From Bacillus cereus (GTDB taxonomy: Bacteria; Bacillota; Bacilli; Bacillales; Bacillaceae_G), in the NCBI RefSeq assembly GCF_025917685.1, contig NZ_CP089518.1, positions 1,055,001 to 1,119,000 of the forward strand: a stretch of 64,000 nt of DNA, given 5' to 3'. Below, one piece after another: positions 1 through 9,134 of the stretch (positions are counted from its first letter, which is position 1; every line of letters begins with the position of its first letter). Made by a program: the position numbers and the translations under genes. The notes under the pieces are model-generated. The model did no database searches, was not told the DNA's origin, and was given only the letters and a program-made list of their open reading frames with translations.

Positions 1-1
1 T

Positions 2-391
2 AGCTTACCAGAAAAAATCATCGCACTGGGCGATCCGTATCCAGATCAACTAAATGAAACAGCGGACTATATTGCAAGAGGTGCTGAAGTAGCAAACTAT
101 GCAGTTGGCTGGCAAAGTGCCGGAAATACGCCAGATCCTTGGATTGGTCCAGATGTACAAGATTTAACGAGAGAACTAAATGAAAAGTACGGCTATACTT
201 CATTCGTATATGCACCAGTTGGATTTGTTGCGGAACATTTAGAAGTTTTATATGACAATGACTTTGAGTGTAAAGTTGTAACGGATGAAATTGGGGCAAA
301 ATATTATCGTCCAGAAATGCCAAACGCATCGGACGCATTTATTGACTGTTTAGCAGATGTTGTAGTAAAGAAAAAAGAATCTGTAATGTAA
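2..391 (+). CDS. hemH: Ferrochelatase (C-terminal part, gene enters from the left)
   Basis: Open frame from base 2 to the TAA at 389-391; the start lies outside the window. About 129 residues are visible, including [15 protein letters not shown], typical of the C-terminal half of ferrochelatases/coproporphyrin ferrochelatases, which insert Fe2+ into the porphyrin ring in the cytoplasm. The next gene starts 19 bases downstream and is hemY, so the two probably form one haem-biosynthesis transcript, as in other Bacilli. In Firmicutes the enzyme works in the coproporphyrin-dependent branch; that is family knowledge. Confidence 0.93.
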   Translation, partial: SLPEKIIALGDPYPDQLNETADYIARGAEVANYAVGWQSAGNTPDPWIGPDVQDLTRELNEKYGYTSFVYAPVGFVAEHLEVLYDNDFECKVVTDEIGAKYYRPEMPNASDAFIDCLADVVVKKKESVM

Positions 392-410
392 GTAGAAAGG
401 GGGAGCTTAC

Positions 411-1832
411 TTGAGGAAAAAAGTTGTGATCATCGGCGGTGGCATCACAGGATTAACAACAATGTATAACTTACAAAAAGAAATTCGCGAAAAAAACTTG
501 CCGATAGATACATTGCTTATAGAAGCGTCTGGTAAACTTGGCGGGAAAATTCAAACCGTTCAAAAAGATGGATTTACAATTGAACGTGGTCCTGATTCTT
601 TCTTAGCAAGAAAAGAGAGTGCAGCTAAATTAGTGAAAGAATTAGGACTTGGCGATGAACTTGTAAATAATAAGGCAGGTCAATCATTTATCCTTGTAAA
701 TAATCGGTTACATAAAATGCCGAGCGGATCAATGATGGGAATTCCAACGCAAATTACGCCGTTTCTATTTTCCGGATTGTTCTCCCCAATTGGTAAATTA
801 AGAGCTGGTTTTGACTTATTAATGCCAAGGTCAAAACCAGTTTCTGACCAATCACTCGGGCAGTTTTTCAGACATCGCCTCGGGAATGAAGTCGTTGAAA
901 ATTTAATTGAGCCATTATTATCTGGTATTTATGCAGGGGATATTGATGAAATGAGTTTAATGTCAACATTCCCTCAAATTTATCAAATCGAACAGGAGCA
1001 CCGTAGTATTTCACTCGGTATGCGTGCGCTCGCTCCGAAGCAAGAGAAGGCCGAAGTGAAAAAAGGAATCTTTAAAACTGTGAAAACCGGTTTAGAATCT
1101 ATAGTAGAATCTCTTGAAGTGAAGATTCTTAATGATATGGTAATAAAAGGAACGCGTATTGAGAAAGTTGCAAAACTTGGTGATGGCTATACGATTGCTC
1201 TTAGTAACGGAAAAGAACTAGAAGCAGATGCGATTGTAGTCGCAGCGCCGCATAAAGTGTTACCATCTATGTTTGCGCAATATAAACAGTTTCGTTTCTT
1301 CCGTAACATTCCATCTACATCCGTTGCGAATGTGGCACTTGCTTTCCCGAAGTCTGCCATTCAGCGCGATATTGATGGTACTGGATTTGTCGTATCAAGA
1401 AATAGTGATTACACGATTACGGCGTGTACGTGGACACATAAAAAATGGCCACATACAACGCCAGAAGGAAAAGTACTCCTTCGCTGTTACGTCGGACGTC
1501 CAGGTGATGAAGCGATTGTCGAACAAACGGACGAAGAAATTGTGCAGCTTGTATTAGAGGATTTACAAAAGACAATGGATATTACAGAGGATCCAGAGTT
1601 TACAATTGTAAGCCGCTGGAAAGAAGCGATGCCTCAATATACAGTAGGCCATAAAGAACGAATGAAGAAGCTCACAACATTTATGGAAAGTGAGTTGCCA
1701 GGTGTGTATTTGGCAGGTAGTTCTTACGCTGGTTCTGGTCTTCCGGACTGTATTGAACAAGGTGAGAGAGCTGCAAAGTGTGTGCTAACTCATTTAGAGA
1801 AAGTAATGGAAACGGAATTAGTCGCAAATTAA
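411..1832 (+). CDS. hemY: Coproporphyrinogen III / protoporphyrinogen oxidase HemY (CgoX)
   Basis: 473 residues, full length for the family. An N-terminal FAD-binding dinucleotide motif (VIIGGGITGL, residues 6-15) and a C-terminal FAD-family signature (AGSSYAGSGLPDCIEQG, about residues 436-452) are visible. The TTG start at 411 is preceded by a strong site (gaaaggggg) at 7 bases spacing. In Gram-positive bacteria this flavoenzyme oxidises coproporphyrinogen III to coproporphyrin III, the substrate of the neighbouring HemH. It lies 19 bases after hemH and ends at a strong terminator, so it is the last gene of the haem operon. Confidence 0.94.
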   Translation: MRKKVVIIGGGITGLTTMYNLQKEIREKNLPIDTLLIEASGKLGGKIQTVQKDGFTIERGPDSFLARKESAAKLVKELGLGDELVNNKAGQSFILVNNRLHKMPSGSMMGIPTQITPFLFSGLFSPIGKLRAGFDLLMPRSKPVSDQSLGQFFRHRLGNEVVENLIEPLLSGIYAGDIDEMSLMSTFPQIYQIEQEHRSISLGMRALAPKQEKAEVKKGIFKTVKTGLESIVESLEVKILNDMVIKGTRIEKVAKLGDGYTIALSNGKELEADAIVVAAPHKVLPSMFAQYKQFRFFRNIPSTSVANVALAFPKSAIQRDIDGTGFVVSRNSDYTITACTWTHKKWPHTTPEGKVLLRCYVGRPGDEAIVEQTDEEIVQLVLEDLQKTMDITEDPEFTIVSRWKEAMPQYTVGHKERMKKLTTFMESELPGVYLAGSSYAGSGLPDCIEQGERAAKCVLTHLEKVMETELVAN

Positions 1833-1840
1833 AATATTTC

Positions 1841-1884
1841 AAACAAACCGCCTTCAATTATATTGAAGGCGGTTTGTTTATTGG
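1841..1884 (+). terminator. Rho-independent terminator after hemY
   Basis: A 17-base arm (1841-1857) pairs perfectly with 1863-1879 across a 5-base loop. The left arm is A-rich and the right ends in TTTGTTTATT. It closes the hem operon. Confidence 0.9.
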
Positions 1885-2056
1885 ATAAAATACCTGTTAG
1901 TTAATAAACCTATATAAGTTATTTTGTGTTATAGTTTGAAAACTTGTAAATTAAATAAATTTTGTGTAAAACTTGTCGGAATATAGTTCTATATAACGAA
2001 TCATTTGTTATGATAGACATGCTGAGAAAATATGAAATAGGGAGAGGAAAATAACT

Positions 2057-4417
2057 GTGAAGAAACTGTTAAGTGTCTTTTTATCATTCTTGCTATTGCT
2101 TTCATTTACGGGGACTTTAGCGCAGGCAGAAGAAACTACTTCTATGTCAGTAGAAAAAGCAATTCAAGTATTTAAGCAGCAAGGGAAAACGAAGGAGATA
2201 GTGGAAGGATATATTGTCGGATATACGCAAAGTCCTTCTAAATACACGAAGGATCCGGCTAAGTTTGATGACACAAACGTAGCAATTGCCGATTCGCCAA
2301 ACGAAACGAATCCAGACAAAATCATGCCTGTTCAGTTGCCAAAAGGCGATGTGAGATCGGCAGTAAACGTGAAAGATCATCCTGAAAATATCGGGAAGAA
2401 AGTTAGTTTAACAGGGACGCTTGAATTATATTTTAGTAGCCCAGGTTTAAAATCGGTAACAGCTCATAAGTTTCAAGGGGAAGGACAAAACCGTGTTAGC
2501 GATGTAGTAGCTTCGCCTGGTGGCGGGGAAGTTGCTAAAGGAACAGCGGTAACATTAACAACGAGCACAGAAGGAGCAACAATCTACTATACGTTAGATG
2601 GTTCTAATCCTACAAACAAAAGTGTTCGTTATAACGGACAAATTGTAGTGAATGAAAATAGTGTAGTGAAAGCAATCGCAGAGAAAGAAGGGTTTACTTC
2701 TTCGGCGATTTCAACATTTTCATTTATTATCGTAAACAATGAACCAGTTCGTATTCATGATATTCAAGGGAAATCACATATTTCTCCTTACAATGGGAAG
2801 AAAGTATACAATGTGGAAGGCGTTGTAACAGCGCTTGATAAAAATGGCTTTTATATAGAAGACAATCAGCCAGATAATGACCCAGCTACGTCAGAAGGTA
2901 TTTACGTATACAAAAAAGATGCGAATGTAGCGGTAGGAGATCTTATTCAAGTTGATGGAGAAGTAGAAGAATATGTTGGACCTGGATATGCAGAGCGATT
3001 TGAAACAGACTTAACGACGACGGAAATCAAGGCGAGTCGCATTGCTGTAATCGCAAAAGATCAACCTTTACCAGCACCGATTGTATTAGGAGAAAACGGT
3101 GTGAAAATCCCTGATCAAATTATCGATAATGATGCATTCGGTTTATTTGATCCAAATGAAGATGCAATCGATTTTTATGAAAGTGTAGAAGGTATGCGCG
3201 TTACGATGCCAACGCCAAAAATTATCGCTCCGCAGAAAAACGGTAATTTATATGTAACAGTAAAAAATGGCGGAGATAAAGTAGTAACGAAGTATGGTAC
3301 ACCTTTATTAGATAAAGAGCAATTAAATCCAGAGCGTCTTTCTGTAAAAGTACCTCGTGATTATGTCGCGAAAGTAGGAGATACGTTCACTGGAGATATA
3401 ACAGGCGTAGTAGGATATGACTACGGTTCGTTCCGCATTTCGCCAGTAACGGAATTACCATCTGCAGTGGACGGTGGATTTAAGCAAGTAGGGGCAAATA
3501 TTCAGCCGCGTCTTGATAAGTTAACAGTTGCTACATATAACATTGAAAACTTCTCAGCGAACAAAAAAGAAACAACGGACGAAAAAGTAAAAGCGTTAGC
3601 TTATTCTATTAAATATAACTTAAAAATGCCTGATATTATCGGTGTACAAGAGATGCAAGATAATAATGGATCAATCAATGACGGTACAACAGATGCATCT
3701 TTAAGTGCAAAACGTATTATTGATGCTGTATTAGAAATTCGTGGACCGAAGTATGAGTATGTAGAAATTGCGCCAAGCAACAATCAAGACGGGGGGGCAC
3801 CTGGAGCTAATATCCGTGTCGGTTTCTTCTATAACCCATCACGTGTAAAATTAGCAGCAGTACCGAAGTTACTTGATAAAAATGTTGTTCGTATTGGAGA
3901 CGAAAATCCTTTATTTGAAAGTACACGTAAACCGTTAGCGGCAGAATTTACGTTCCAAGGACAAAACATCGTTGTCGTTGCAAATCATTTAAACTCAAAA
4001 CTAGGTGATGCAACGCCATTTGGAAAAGTGCAGCCGCTTGTATTAAAGAGTGAAGAAAAACGAGTTCAATTAGCACAAGAAGTGAATCAATTCGTACAAG
4101 GTATTCAGAAAAAGAATACGAATGCACCAGTTGTTGTATTAGGTGATATGAACGATTTCGAGTTCTCTAAACCACTAGCAGCACTGCAAGGAACGATATT
4201 AAAAGATATGTTAAACACAGTGCCGAAAGAGAATCGCTACACGTACATTCATGAAGGTAACGCACAAGTGTTAGATCATATTTTAGTAACAAATAACATC
4301 GCACCACACACAATTGTAGACCCAGTACACTTAAACTCAAACATTATGAAAGAACATGGACGTGTAAGTGACCACGACCCAGTACTGGCTCAAATTGATT
4401 TGAAGAAGGCTTCTTAA
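2057..4417 (+). CDS. Secreted multidomain endonuclease/exonuclease/phosphatase-family protein
   Basis: 786 residues with a GTG start at 2057 behind ggagagg. A Sec signal peptide (cleavage after AQA, about residue 24) is followed by a DUF6359-like segment (about 30-135), a chitobiase/FN3-like fold (about 150-225, with ATIYYTLDGSNPT), an OB-fold region as in YhcR-type nucleases (about 235-350) and a C-terminal endonuclease/exonuclease/phosphatase domain (about 490-782). The last carries the catalytic signature pieces TYNIENF, GVQEMQ, NHLNSK, LGDMNDF and SDHDPV. This suggests an extracellular Mg-dependent nuclease for DNA scavenging or biofilm DNA. No sortase or SLH anchor is visible, so it is probably released. 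The substrate is inferred. Confidence 0.85.
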   Translation: MKKLLSVFLSFLLLLSFTGTLAQAEETTSMSVEKAIQVFKQQGKTKEIVEGYIVGYTQSPSKYTKDPAKFDDTNVAIADSPNETNPDKIMPVQLPKGDVRSAVNVKDHPENIGKKVSLTGTLELYFSSPGLKSVTAHKFQGEGQNRVSDVVASPGGGEVAKGTAVTLTTSTEGATIYYTLDGSNPTNKSVRYNGQIVVNENSVVKAIAEKEGFTSSAISTFSFIIVNNEPVRIHDIQGKSHISPYNGKKVYNVEGVVTALDKNGFYIEDNQPDNDPATSEGIYVYKKDANVAVGDLIQVDGEVEEYVGPGYAERFETDLTTTEIKASRIAVIAKDQPLPAPIVLGENGVKIPDQIIDNDAFGLFDPNEDAIDFYESVEGMRVTMPTPKIIAPQKNGNLYVTVKNGGDKVVTKYGTPLLDKEQLNPERLSVKVPRDYVAKVGDTFTGDITGVVGYDYGSFRISPVTELPSAVDGGFKQVGANIQPRLDKLTVATYNIENFSANKKETTDEKVKALAYSIKYNLKMPDIIGVQEMQDNNGSINDGTTDASLSAKRIIDAVLEIRGPKYEYVEIAPSNNQDGGAPGANIRVGFFYNPSRVKLAAVPKLLDKNVVRIGDENPLFESTRKPLAAEFTFQGQNIVVVANHLNSKLGDATPFGKVQPLVLKSEEKRVQLAQEVNQFVQGIQKKNTNAPVVVLGDMNDFEFSKPLAALQGTILKDMLNTVPKENRYTYIHEGNAQVLDHILVTNNIAPHTIVDPVHLNSNIMKEHGRVSDHDPVLAQIDLKKAS

Positions 4418-4424
4418 AGTAGGG

Positions 4425-4455
4425 GAACGCTTAGGTAACTAAGCGTTCTTTTTAG
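4425..4455 (+). terminator. Terminator after the secreted nuclease
   Basis: Perfect 10-base arms 4425-4434 and 4439-4448 with a 4-base loop, followed by six T. Confidence 0.88.
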
Positions 4456-4495
4456 GCTGCATAATGAAATACCCCCAATTGCTAATGTTATATGC

Positions 4496-4789
4496 TTATT
4501 TAGTAAAAAGGTAGCCAAATAAGAGAACAGAGCTAATAAGTAAAATATTCAAAAGAGTGACCACTAAAGCTATAATAGGTAACACTTTCTTTTCAGAAGG
4601 ACTAATAAATGAAATGATAGCCATTATTATAGATAAAATGGTTCCGCATAATATTGCGTACGTCATAGGAGTAATTGTATTGGGACCAAATCGATCTAAG
4701 ACAGGAACAAGTGAAACCATTAAAATAGTACTGAATAGGCTAAAGGTTAAAAACATATAACTTTTCCAAGTATGAATTTTAGGTTGCAT
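4496..4789 (-). CDS. Small membrane protein, unknown function
   Basis: 97 residues from the ATG at 4789 (minus strand). This start sits 10 bases after AAAGGGG, whereas the upstream TTG at 4795 is only 4 bases from it. Three hydrophobic helices are visible (about residues 10-27, 41-62, 71-94), with a short PSEKK loop between the second and third. There is no recognisable family. It is monocistronic, transcribed convergently to the nuclease gene. A 67-codon plus-strand frame lying inside it is a shadow. Confidence 0.6.
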   Translation of the reverse strand: MQPKIHTWKSYMFLTFSLFSTILMVSLVPVLDRFGPNTITPMTYAILCGTILSIIMAIISFISPSEKKVLPIIALVVTLLNILLISSVLLFGYLFTK

Positions 4790-5022
4790 GATCAAAACGC
4801 CCCTTTCTGAGGTAATGTGGACTATTTATGTTTATCCATATGCAAATCATAACTGGAAAAATATTTTTATAATATTGTAAATTTTTAACTCAGTTTAAAT
4901 TGTTGATCATTTTATTTGAAAAAGAGAATATAACTAATTACTCGAGATTATATATAGATACCCCTTTTTATAAAATTCATGATAAAATTAATTGAATATT
5001 TAGTTTTTAAGGAGGGTCAGCG

Positions 5023-5322
5023 ATGCAAGCACGAATAAATGGGAAATTAATGAATCAGCTTGCAATTTTTTTTAGTACGATCGTCATGCTTCAGTTTGTA
5101 GCCGATATAACAGGGCTTACCCAGAATTTAGATAGTATGTATTACTTAATAAATACAGCAACTTCCTATATAACGTTTAGTTTGGCGGTTATTTTTACTT
5201 TAGTAGGTGCAAGAAGAGAATTAAGTAAATATGCAATTATTTCATTATGTTTAGTGGTAGCTATTAAAGCAATTTATTTTGCGGCGGTTGTTATTTTGTG
5301 GGGATTGGCTGGTACGCCGTAA
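5023..5322 (+). CDS. Small membrane protein, unknown function
   Basis: 99 residues, ATG at 5023 behind AAGGAGGGTCAGCG, an excellent ribosome-binding site. Three hydrophobic segments (about residues 12-28, 42-61, 68-94) have few charges between them. No family is recognised. It is a single gene followed by a perfect palindromic terminator shared with the convergent gene at 5434. Confidence 0.65.
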   Translation: MQARINGKLMNQLAIFFSTIVMLQFVADITGLTQNLDSMYYLINTATSYITFSLAVIFTLVGARRELSKYAIISLCLVVAIKAIYFAAVVILWGLAGTP

Positions 5323-5370
5323 AAGAATAGGTGATTAGATGAGTAGTGAAAGTATGCATTTGATACATGT

Positions 5371-5428
5371 AAACGAATAAGAGCGTAATTCCCATCTCAC
5401 ATAGGGAATTACGCTCTTATTCGTTTTA
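5371..5428. terminator. Bidirectional terminator
   Basis: A perfect 23-base inverted repeat (5371-5393 with 5404-5426) has a 10-base loop, with AAAC on the left and GTTTT on the right. It lies between two converging genes and fits a two-way intrinsic terminator. Confidence 0.85.
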
Positions 5429-5433
5429 ATCAC

Positions 5434-6282
5434 TTAGTCTGAAATTGCTTGAAAAGCTTTTCTACACCGATCTCGTTTTTGAAGTCTTCTCATATATCTT
5501 TTTTTATCCCGTTGTAATCCTTTTATGTACATGAATAAGCTGACAAGGAAGAAAAATGTACATTGTAAAATGTATGGTGACATCCCGTGTAATGGTTGTT
5601 TCGGATCATATAAGTGAATAGGTGCTCCGCCTACTGTAGGGAATAGTGTATTTAGTAGGACGAAAGGAATGGAAGTAACTACAAATGGAAATAGAAGTGC
5701 CATGTAATCCTTTTGTGACCATGTGGACGCTGCTAAACCTAAGAGGGCCATTAAACCAGCGAATAAAAAATTAATCCCAATATATAGATGAATATAAGTG
5801 ATGGGAGAAGAGAAATATAACTCTGCGAACATTCCGTTGCCGTTTATCATGCTAGTACCAACGGTGGGATCTCCATTTGGAATTGTTAATTTGCAAAGTA
5901 ATAAAGAAAGAATGAACGGTAAAGTATAAAGAAATCCACCGCAGAAAAATGTAACGATATACTTCGTAAAGGAATACGAGAATAGGGAAATTTCCTTACT
6001 TATAAAAGATTTGAAACCATCGGATTTATCGGAATTGTAACTTGTACTAAATGGTAAACTTGCAATAACAGGAAGTAATAATAAATAAACATCCATTTCA
6101 TTATCACGAAACCCGATCCATTTAAAAGCAGTTGCCATAGTCTCGTTCGTTGCGCCTCCTAAATAACGAATTACATAATAATAATGATAAATAGAAATAA
6201 GAACTAATCCACTAAACATAATAATTAAAGAAACACGATTACAAAAAGCTTGCTTTATATTTAAACGAAGTGCACGCATCAT
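5434..6282 (-). CDS. ABC-2-type membrane protein (putative ABC transporter permease)
   Basis: 282 residues from the ATG at 6282, 11 bases after a GGAGG that itself overlaps the alternative GTG at 6300, so the ATG is preferred. Six hydrophobic segments start at about residue 20, with a basic C-terminal tail rich in K and R. The layout (cytoplasmic start, first helix, loop with LPFSTSYNSDKSDGF, then helices in pairs) resembles ABC-2 permeases that partner with a separate ATPase. No ATPase is adjacent, so the role is uncertain. Confidence 0.6.
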   Translation of the reverse strand: MMRALRLNIKQAFCNRVSLIIMFSGLVLISIYHYYYVIRYLGGATNETMATAFKWIGFRDNEMDVYLLLLPVIASLPFSTSYNSDKSDGFKSFISKEISLFSYSFTKYIVTFFCGGFLYTLPFILSLLLCKLTIPNGDPTVGTSMINGNGMFAELYFSSPITYIHLYIGINFLFAGLMALLGLAASTWSQKDYMALLFPFVVTSIPFVLLNTLFPTVGGAPIHLYDPKQPLHGMSPYILQCTFFFLVSLFMYIKGLQRDKKRYMRRLQKRDRCRKAFQAISD

Positions 6283-6448
6283 GACTGAAAAAGCCTCCAC
6301 TATTTTTATAAATCTGTCTACTTTCTATATTACTATTAATTGTAAGGATTTTCTTGTTTTTTTATTTGATTATTTGAAGAAGGAGAATTTTGTTGTTGTG
6401 AAGTAAGGTTTAACTGTAAAGAGATAAAAGCTATTTTCTAAAATATGG

Positions 6449-6477
6449 TTGACAATTAAGTATTACATTTGTAATCT
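6449..6477 (+). promoter_or_regulatory. Sigma-A promoter of the blaI-like operon
   Basis: TTGACA at 6449-6454, a 17-base spacer, then TAATCT at 6472-6477. The -10 box lies inside the left arm of the operator, so bound repressor would block RNA polymerase. Confidence 0.75.
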
Positions 6478-6503
6478 TAATAATAGATTACAAATGTAAT
6501 ACT
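6459..6503 (+). promoter_or_regulatory. BlaI/MecI-type operator, double dyad
   Basis: A perfect 19-base inverted repeat (6459-6477 with 6485-6503) is separated by 7 bases. Each arm holds its own ATTACA-TT/AA-TGTAAT dyad, matching the TACA/TGTA half-sites known for BlaI/MecI repressors. It covers the -10 box and ends 17 bases before the start codon of the repressor gene. Confidence 0.85.
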
Positions 6504-6520
6504 TAGGAGTGAAACATACT

Positions 6521-6922
6521 ATGACAAATCAGTTACCTAAAATATCTGAAGCGGAATTAGAAATTATGAAAGTACTTTGGTCGAACTCTCCACAAACAGC
6601 GAATGAAATTATAGAAGAACTGGAAGATGCAATGGACTGGAAACCGAAAACAATCCGTACATTAATTAATCGGTTAGTACAAAAGGAAGCTGTTTCTTAC
6701 CATCAAGATAAAGGGCGTATGTACGCGTATTATCCGTTAGTATCACAAGATAATTATTTGCAAGTTGAAACGAAATCTTTACTAAAGCGTTTTTGCGGCG
6801 CGGCGTTTAAGCCATTACTTGTTAATTTCTTAAAAGAGGAAAAATTATCTTCAGAAGATATTAATGAACTAAAACGTATTTTAGATGAGAAGACAGAGGA
6901 GAATAAGAGGAAGGATCGATAA
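6521..6922 (+). CDS. BlaI/MecI/CopY-family transcriptional repressor
   Basis: 133 residues. The ATG at 6521 follows AGGAG by 11 bases; a GTG 12 bases upstream lacks a site. The N-terminal winged helix (ISEAELEIMKVLWSNSPQTANEIIEEL...KPKTIRTLINRLVQK) and the C-terminal helical dimerisation part are typical, with length near the usual 120-135. The family represses its own operon and is inactivated by proteolysis started by a BlaR1/MecR1 partner, which is the next gene, 2 bases downstream. The operator upstream implies autoregulation. Confidence 0.9.
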   Translation: MTNQLPKISEAELEIMKVLWSNSPQTANEIIEELEDAMDWKPKTIRTLINRLVQKEAVSYHQDKGRMYAYYPLVSQDNYLQVETKSLLKRFCGAAFKPLLVNFLKEEKLSSEDINELKRILDEKTEENKRKDR

Positions 6923-6924
6923 AA

Positions 6925-8862
6925 ATGATAGACATGCTTATAAATGTATACCTTCCTCATTTTTTTGATTGGCTTATAGAAACGTCACTTATGGCTAGCA
7001 TATTAGTTGGTTTTATTTTATGTATAAAAATTTTATTTAGAAATAAATTAACGCCCAGGTGGCAATATATGCTGTGGATTGTATTAATGATTAGACTCCT
7101 TTTACCATGGTCACCAGATAGCTCGTATAGCATTTATTCATTACTTTCCTATAGTTCTAGTGTATCGGAAGTTATTCCAAAAAATATGCCGTCTACTGAG
7201 AGTAAAGTGAACATAGAAAGCGACCGTAAAGTGGAATTGGAAACAAATTCTGAAACTATGACAAAAAATAATGAACTTGAAGTAAACGCGAGTGCGGAAC
7301 AACAGCCTCCATTTTCTTTATACAAACTTGCTCTATATGTTTGGCTAGCTGGAGTAATCGTATTAGCAGCCATCACGTTTATTACAAATAGACGTTTATA
7401 TTCGTACATAAAGAAACAACCGGATATTACGGATGAACAGGTCGTTACAGTGTTTAATCGCTGTAAGCAGACTATGAAAATGAAGAAGGCAGTTTCATTG
7501 CATCTAGCAGGGAAAATATCAAGTCCAACTGTTTTCAGTTTCTTCCGTCCGAAAGTATTACTATCAAAAAAACATATGAAAGTATTAAATGAGCAACAAT
7601 TACAATATGTCTTTTACCATGAGTTAGCTCATATTAAGAGAAACGATGTAGCTGTAAATTGGATTATGTACAGTTTAATCTTATTAAATTGGTTCAATCC
7701 GATTCTTTGGTACGCCTATTTTTGTATGCGAGAAGATCAAGAATTAGCCTGTGATGCATATGCACTTACTTTTATAGATAAAGAGGAGCAAATTGCATAC
7801 GGTCATACAATTATTACTCTTTTAGAACATTATTCCTATCAAGCACCAAGCCTAGCAAATTTAAGTAGAAATAAACGAACACTAAAAAGGAGAATCGTTA
7901 TGATTAAAAAGTTCCAAAAGAAATCGTATCGCCTTTCTTTACTTGGAGTGATTACGATAGTTGCTATAGCAGGTGGATTCTTATTAAATGCAAGGATAAC
8001 TGAGGGAGATGAAAGACCGGAAGAAAAGATTGTAGAAAAAAAGCAATCTAAAGCGGCTTTTGAGAAAGCGATAGAAACAGTATTAGGTACACCGGAGAAT
8101 GCAAGTAGAGAATGGGGGATGTCAATAAAGTCATATAAAAGGAATACAGATTTTTTATATTTAGCAGAAAAGAATTTTACAAAAGAAGAATTTGATGAGT
8201 ATGTTCAATTCTTTAAGGAAGCACAAGAAATTCGTAAAAAAGCAATGGTTAAGAAAAATGTGCCTGAGAATTATGATGGAGATACAAAGGAATTTAAACC
8301 TGAACGCTTGAAGAAAGTTGATCAAGAAAGACTAGCTACTATTGAGAAGAAATTAAAACCGCTTGGAGATAAGCTGGAGAAGTCTTTAACATATACTATA
8401 GAAGAAGCGAAAAATCATGTACCATTTCAAATTAAGCAGCCGACTTATATAACTGAAGGTTATGAGTTAAAGAGAGAATGGGCTGACTCATATTTTGGAA
8501 GAGATGTAGAATTAGTTATTAAATCAGAATATACAAAAGGGAAATATGGTTTTACAATTTATCAGTCAAGGATGTATGCAGGTGGTAATAAGGATCCACT
8601 ACACTATATGATGCCTGGAGAAGATAATCTAGAAAGTTATAGTTTAGACGGGAAAGGAATGGTCTATAATAAATCTTCTCATGGAGAGGGTAAGTTAAGG
8701 GGCCTCAAAATGTTTGTACCCAAACAAGGCAAGAATAGTGAGTATCAAATTGTCATAGTGAATGATATTTTTACAAGAGATACAAAGATATACGAAGAGA
8801 TAATCGATGATGAGCTAACTAAGAAAGAGATGGAGAAAATATTACTTTCTATGTCAAAATAA
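6925..8862 (+). CDS. BlaR1/MecR1-like membrane sensor protease (M56) with a non-penicillin-binding C-terminal domain
   Basis: 645 residues. Hydrophobic helices at about 13-35, 45-60 and 130-150 frame an M56 metallopeptidase with H232-E-L-A-H236 and the third ligand E273 (ELACDAYAL). A further helix lies at about 330-348. The outer part (about 355-645) has no SxxK or KTG penicillin-binding motifs. Its end (about 500-640: PFQIKQPTYITEGYELKREW...) resembles DUF4367. Members sense a signal outside and cleave or trigger cleavage of the BlaI-type repressor. Here the ligand is unlikely to be a beta-lactam bound covalently. It is co-transcribed with the repressor. Confidence 0.85.
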   Translation: MIDMLINVYLPHFFDWLIETSLMASILVGFILCIKILFRNKLTPRWQYMLWIVLMIRLLLPWSPDSSYSIYSLLSYSSSVSEVIPKNMPSTESKVNIESDRKVELETNSETMTKNNELEVNASAEQQPPFSLYKLALYVWLAGVIVLAAITFITNRRLYSYIKKQPDITDEQVVTVFNRCKQTMKMKKAVSLHLAGKISSPTVFSFFRPKVLLSKKHMKVLNEQQLQYVFYHELAHIKRNDVAVNWIMYSLILLNWFNPILWYAYFCMREDQELACDAYALTFIDKEEQIAYGHTIITLLEHYSYQAPSLANLSRNKRTLKRRIVMIKKFQKKSYRLSLLGVITIVAIAGGFLLNARITEGDERPEEKIVEKKQSKAAFEKAIETVLGTPENASREWGMSIKSYKRNTDFLYLAEKNFTKEEFDEYVQFFKEAQEIRKKAMVKKNVPENYDGDTKEFKPERLKKVDQERLATIEKKLKPLGDKLEKSLTYTIEEAKNHVPFQIKQPTYITEGYELKREWADSYFGRDVELVIKSEYTKGKYGFTIYQSRMYAGGNKDPLHYMMPGEDNLESYSLDGKGMVYNKSSHGEGKLRGLKMFVPKQGKNSEYQIVIVNDIFTRDTKIYEEIIDDELTKKEMEKILLSMSK

Positions 8863-8863
8863 A

Positions 8864-8908
8864 AGACAGTGTTCTTAAAGTTTTGGTTTTAAGAACACTG
8901 TCTATTTA
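8864..8908 (+). terminator. Terminator after the BlaR1-like gene
   Basis: 16-base arms 8864-8879 and 8888-8903, perfectly complementary, loop of 8 bases, weak T tail. Confidence 0.8.
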
Positions 8909-9094
8909 ATTAGATTTCTAGTGTGATCTAGCCAGCAATTATTATGAATATATTCTAGCTTTCCATACAAGTATACTTTTTGATACACTATGGACAGTGT
9001 TATATAACTTGACTGGAATTTTTTATACTGGAAATAATAAAAAAGAGAACTTGTATACAATGTAAGCGTGTGGTAATATCAAGTATGTACTGAT

Positions 9095-9117
9095 TGACTA
9101 TATTATCCAATTGGTCA
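9095..9117 (+). promoter_or_regulatory. TGAC-N15-GTCA operator, copy 1 (upstream of the TetR gene)
   Basis: A 23-base site with TGAC at 9095 and GTCA at 9114, 18 bases before the regulator's GTG start. The same motif occurs at 9734 and 9877. Probably autoregulatory; inferred from repetition and position. Confidence 0.6.
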
Positions 9118-9134
9118 TTTCTGGAGGTGATGAT

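Noticed and set aside
18..338. 106-codon minus-strand frame
   Set aside because: Lies opposite the hemH coding sequence and has no ribosome-binding site.
5371..5426. Perfect 23-base inverted repeat considered as a transposon end or MITE
   Set aside because: It lies exactly between two converging genes with A and T runs at its ends and no target duplication; a bidirectional terminator explains it.
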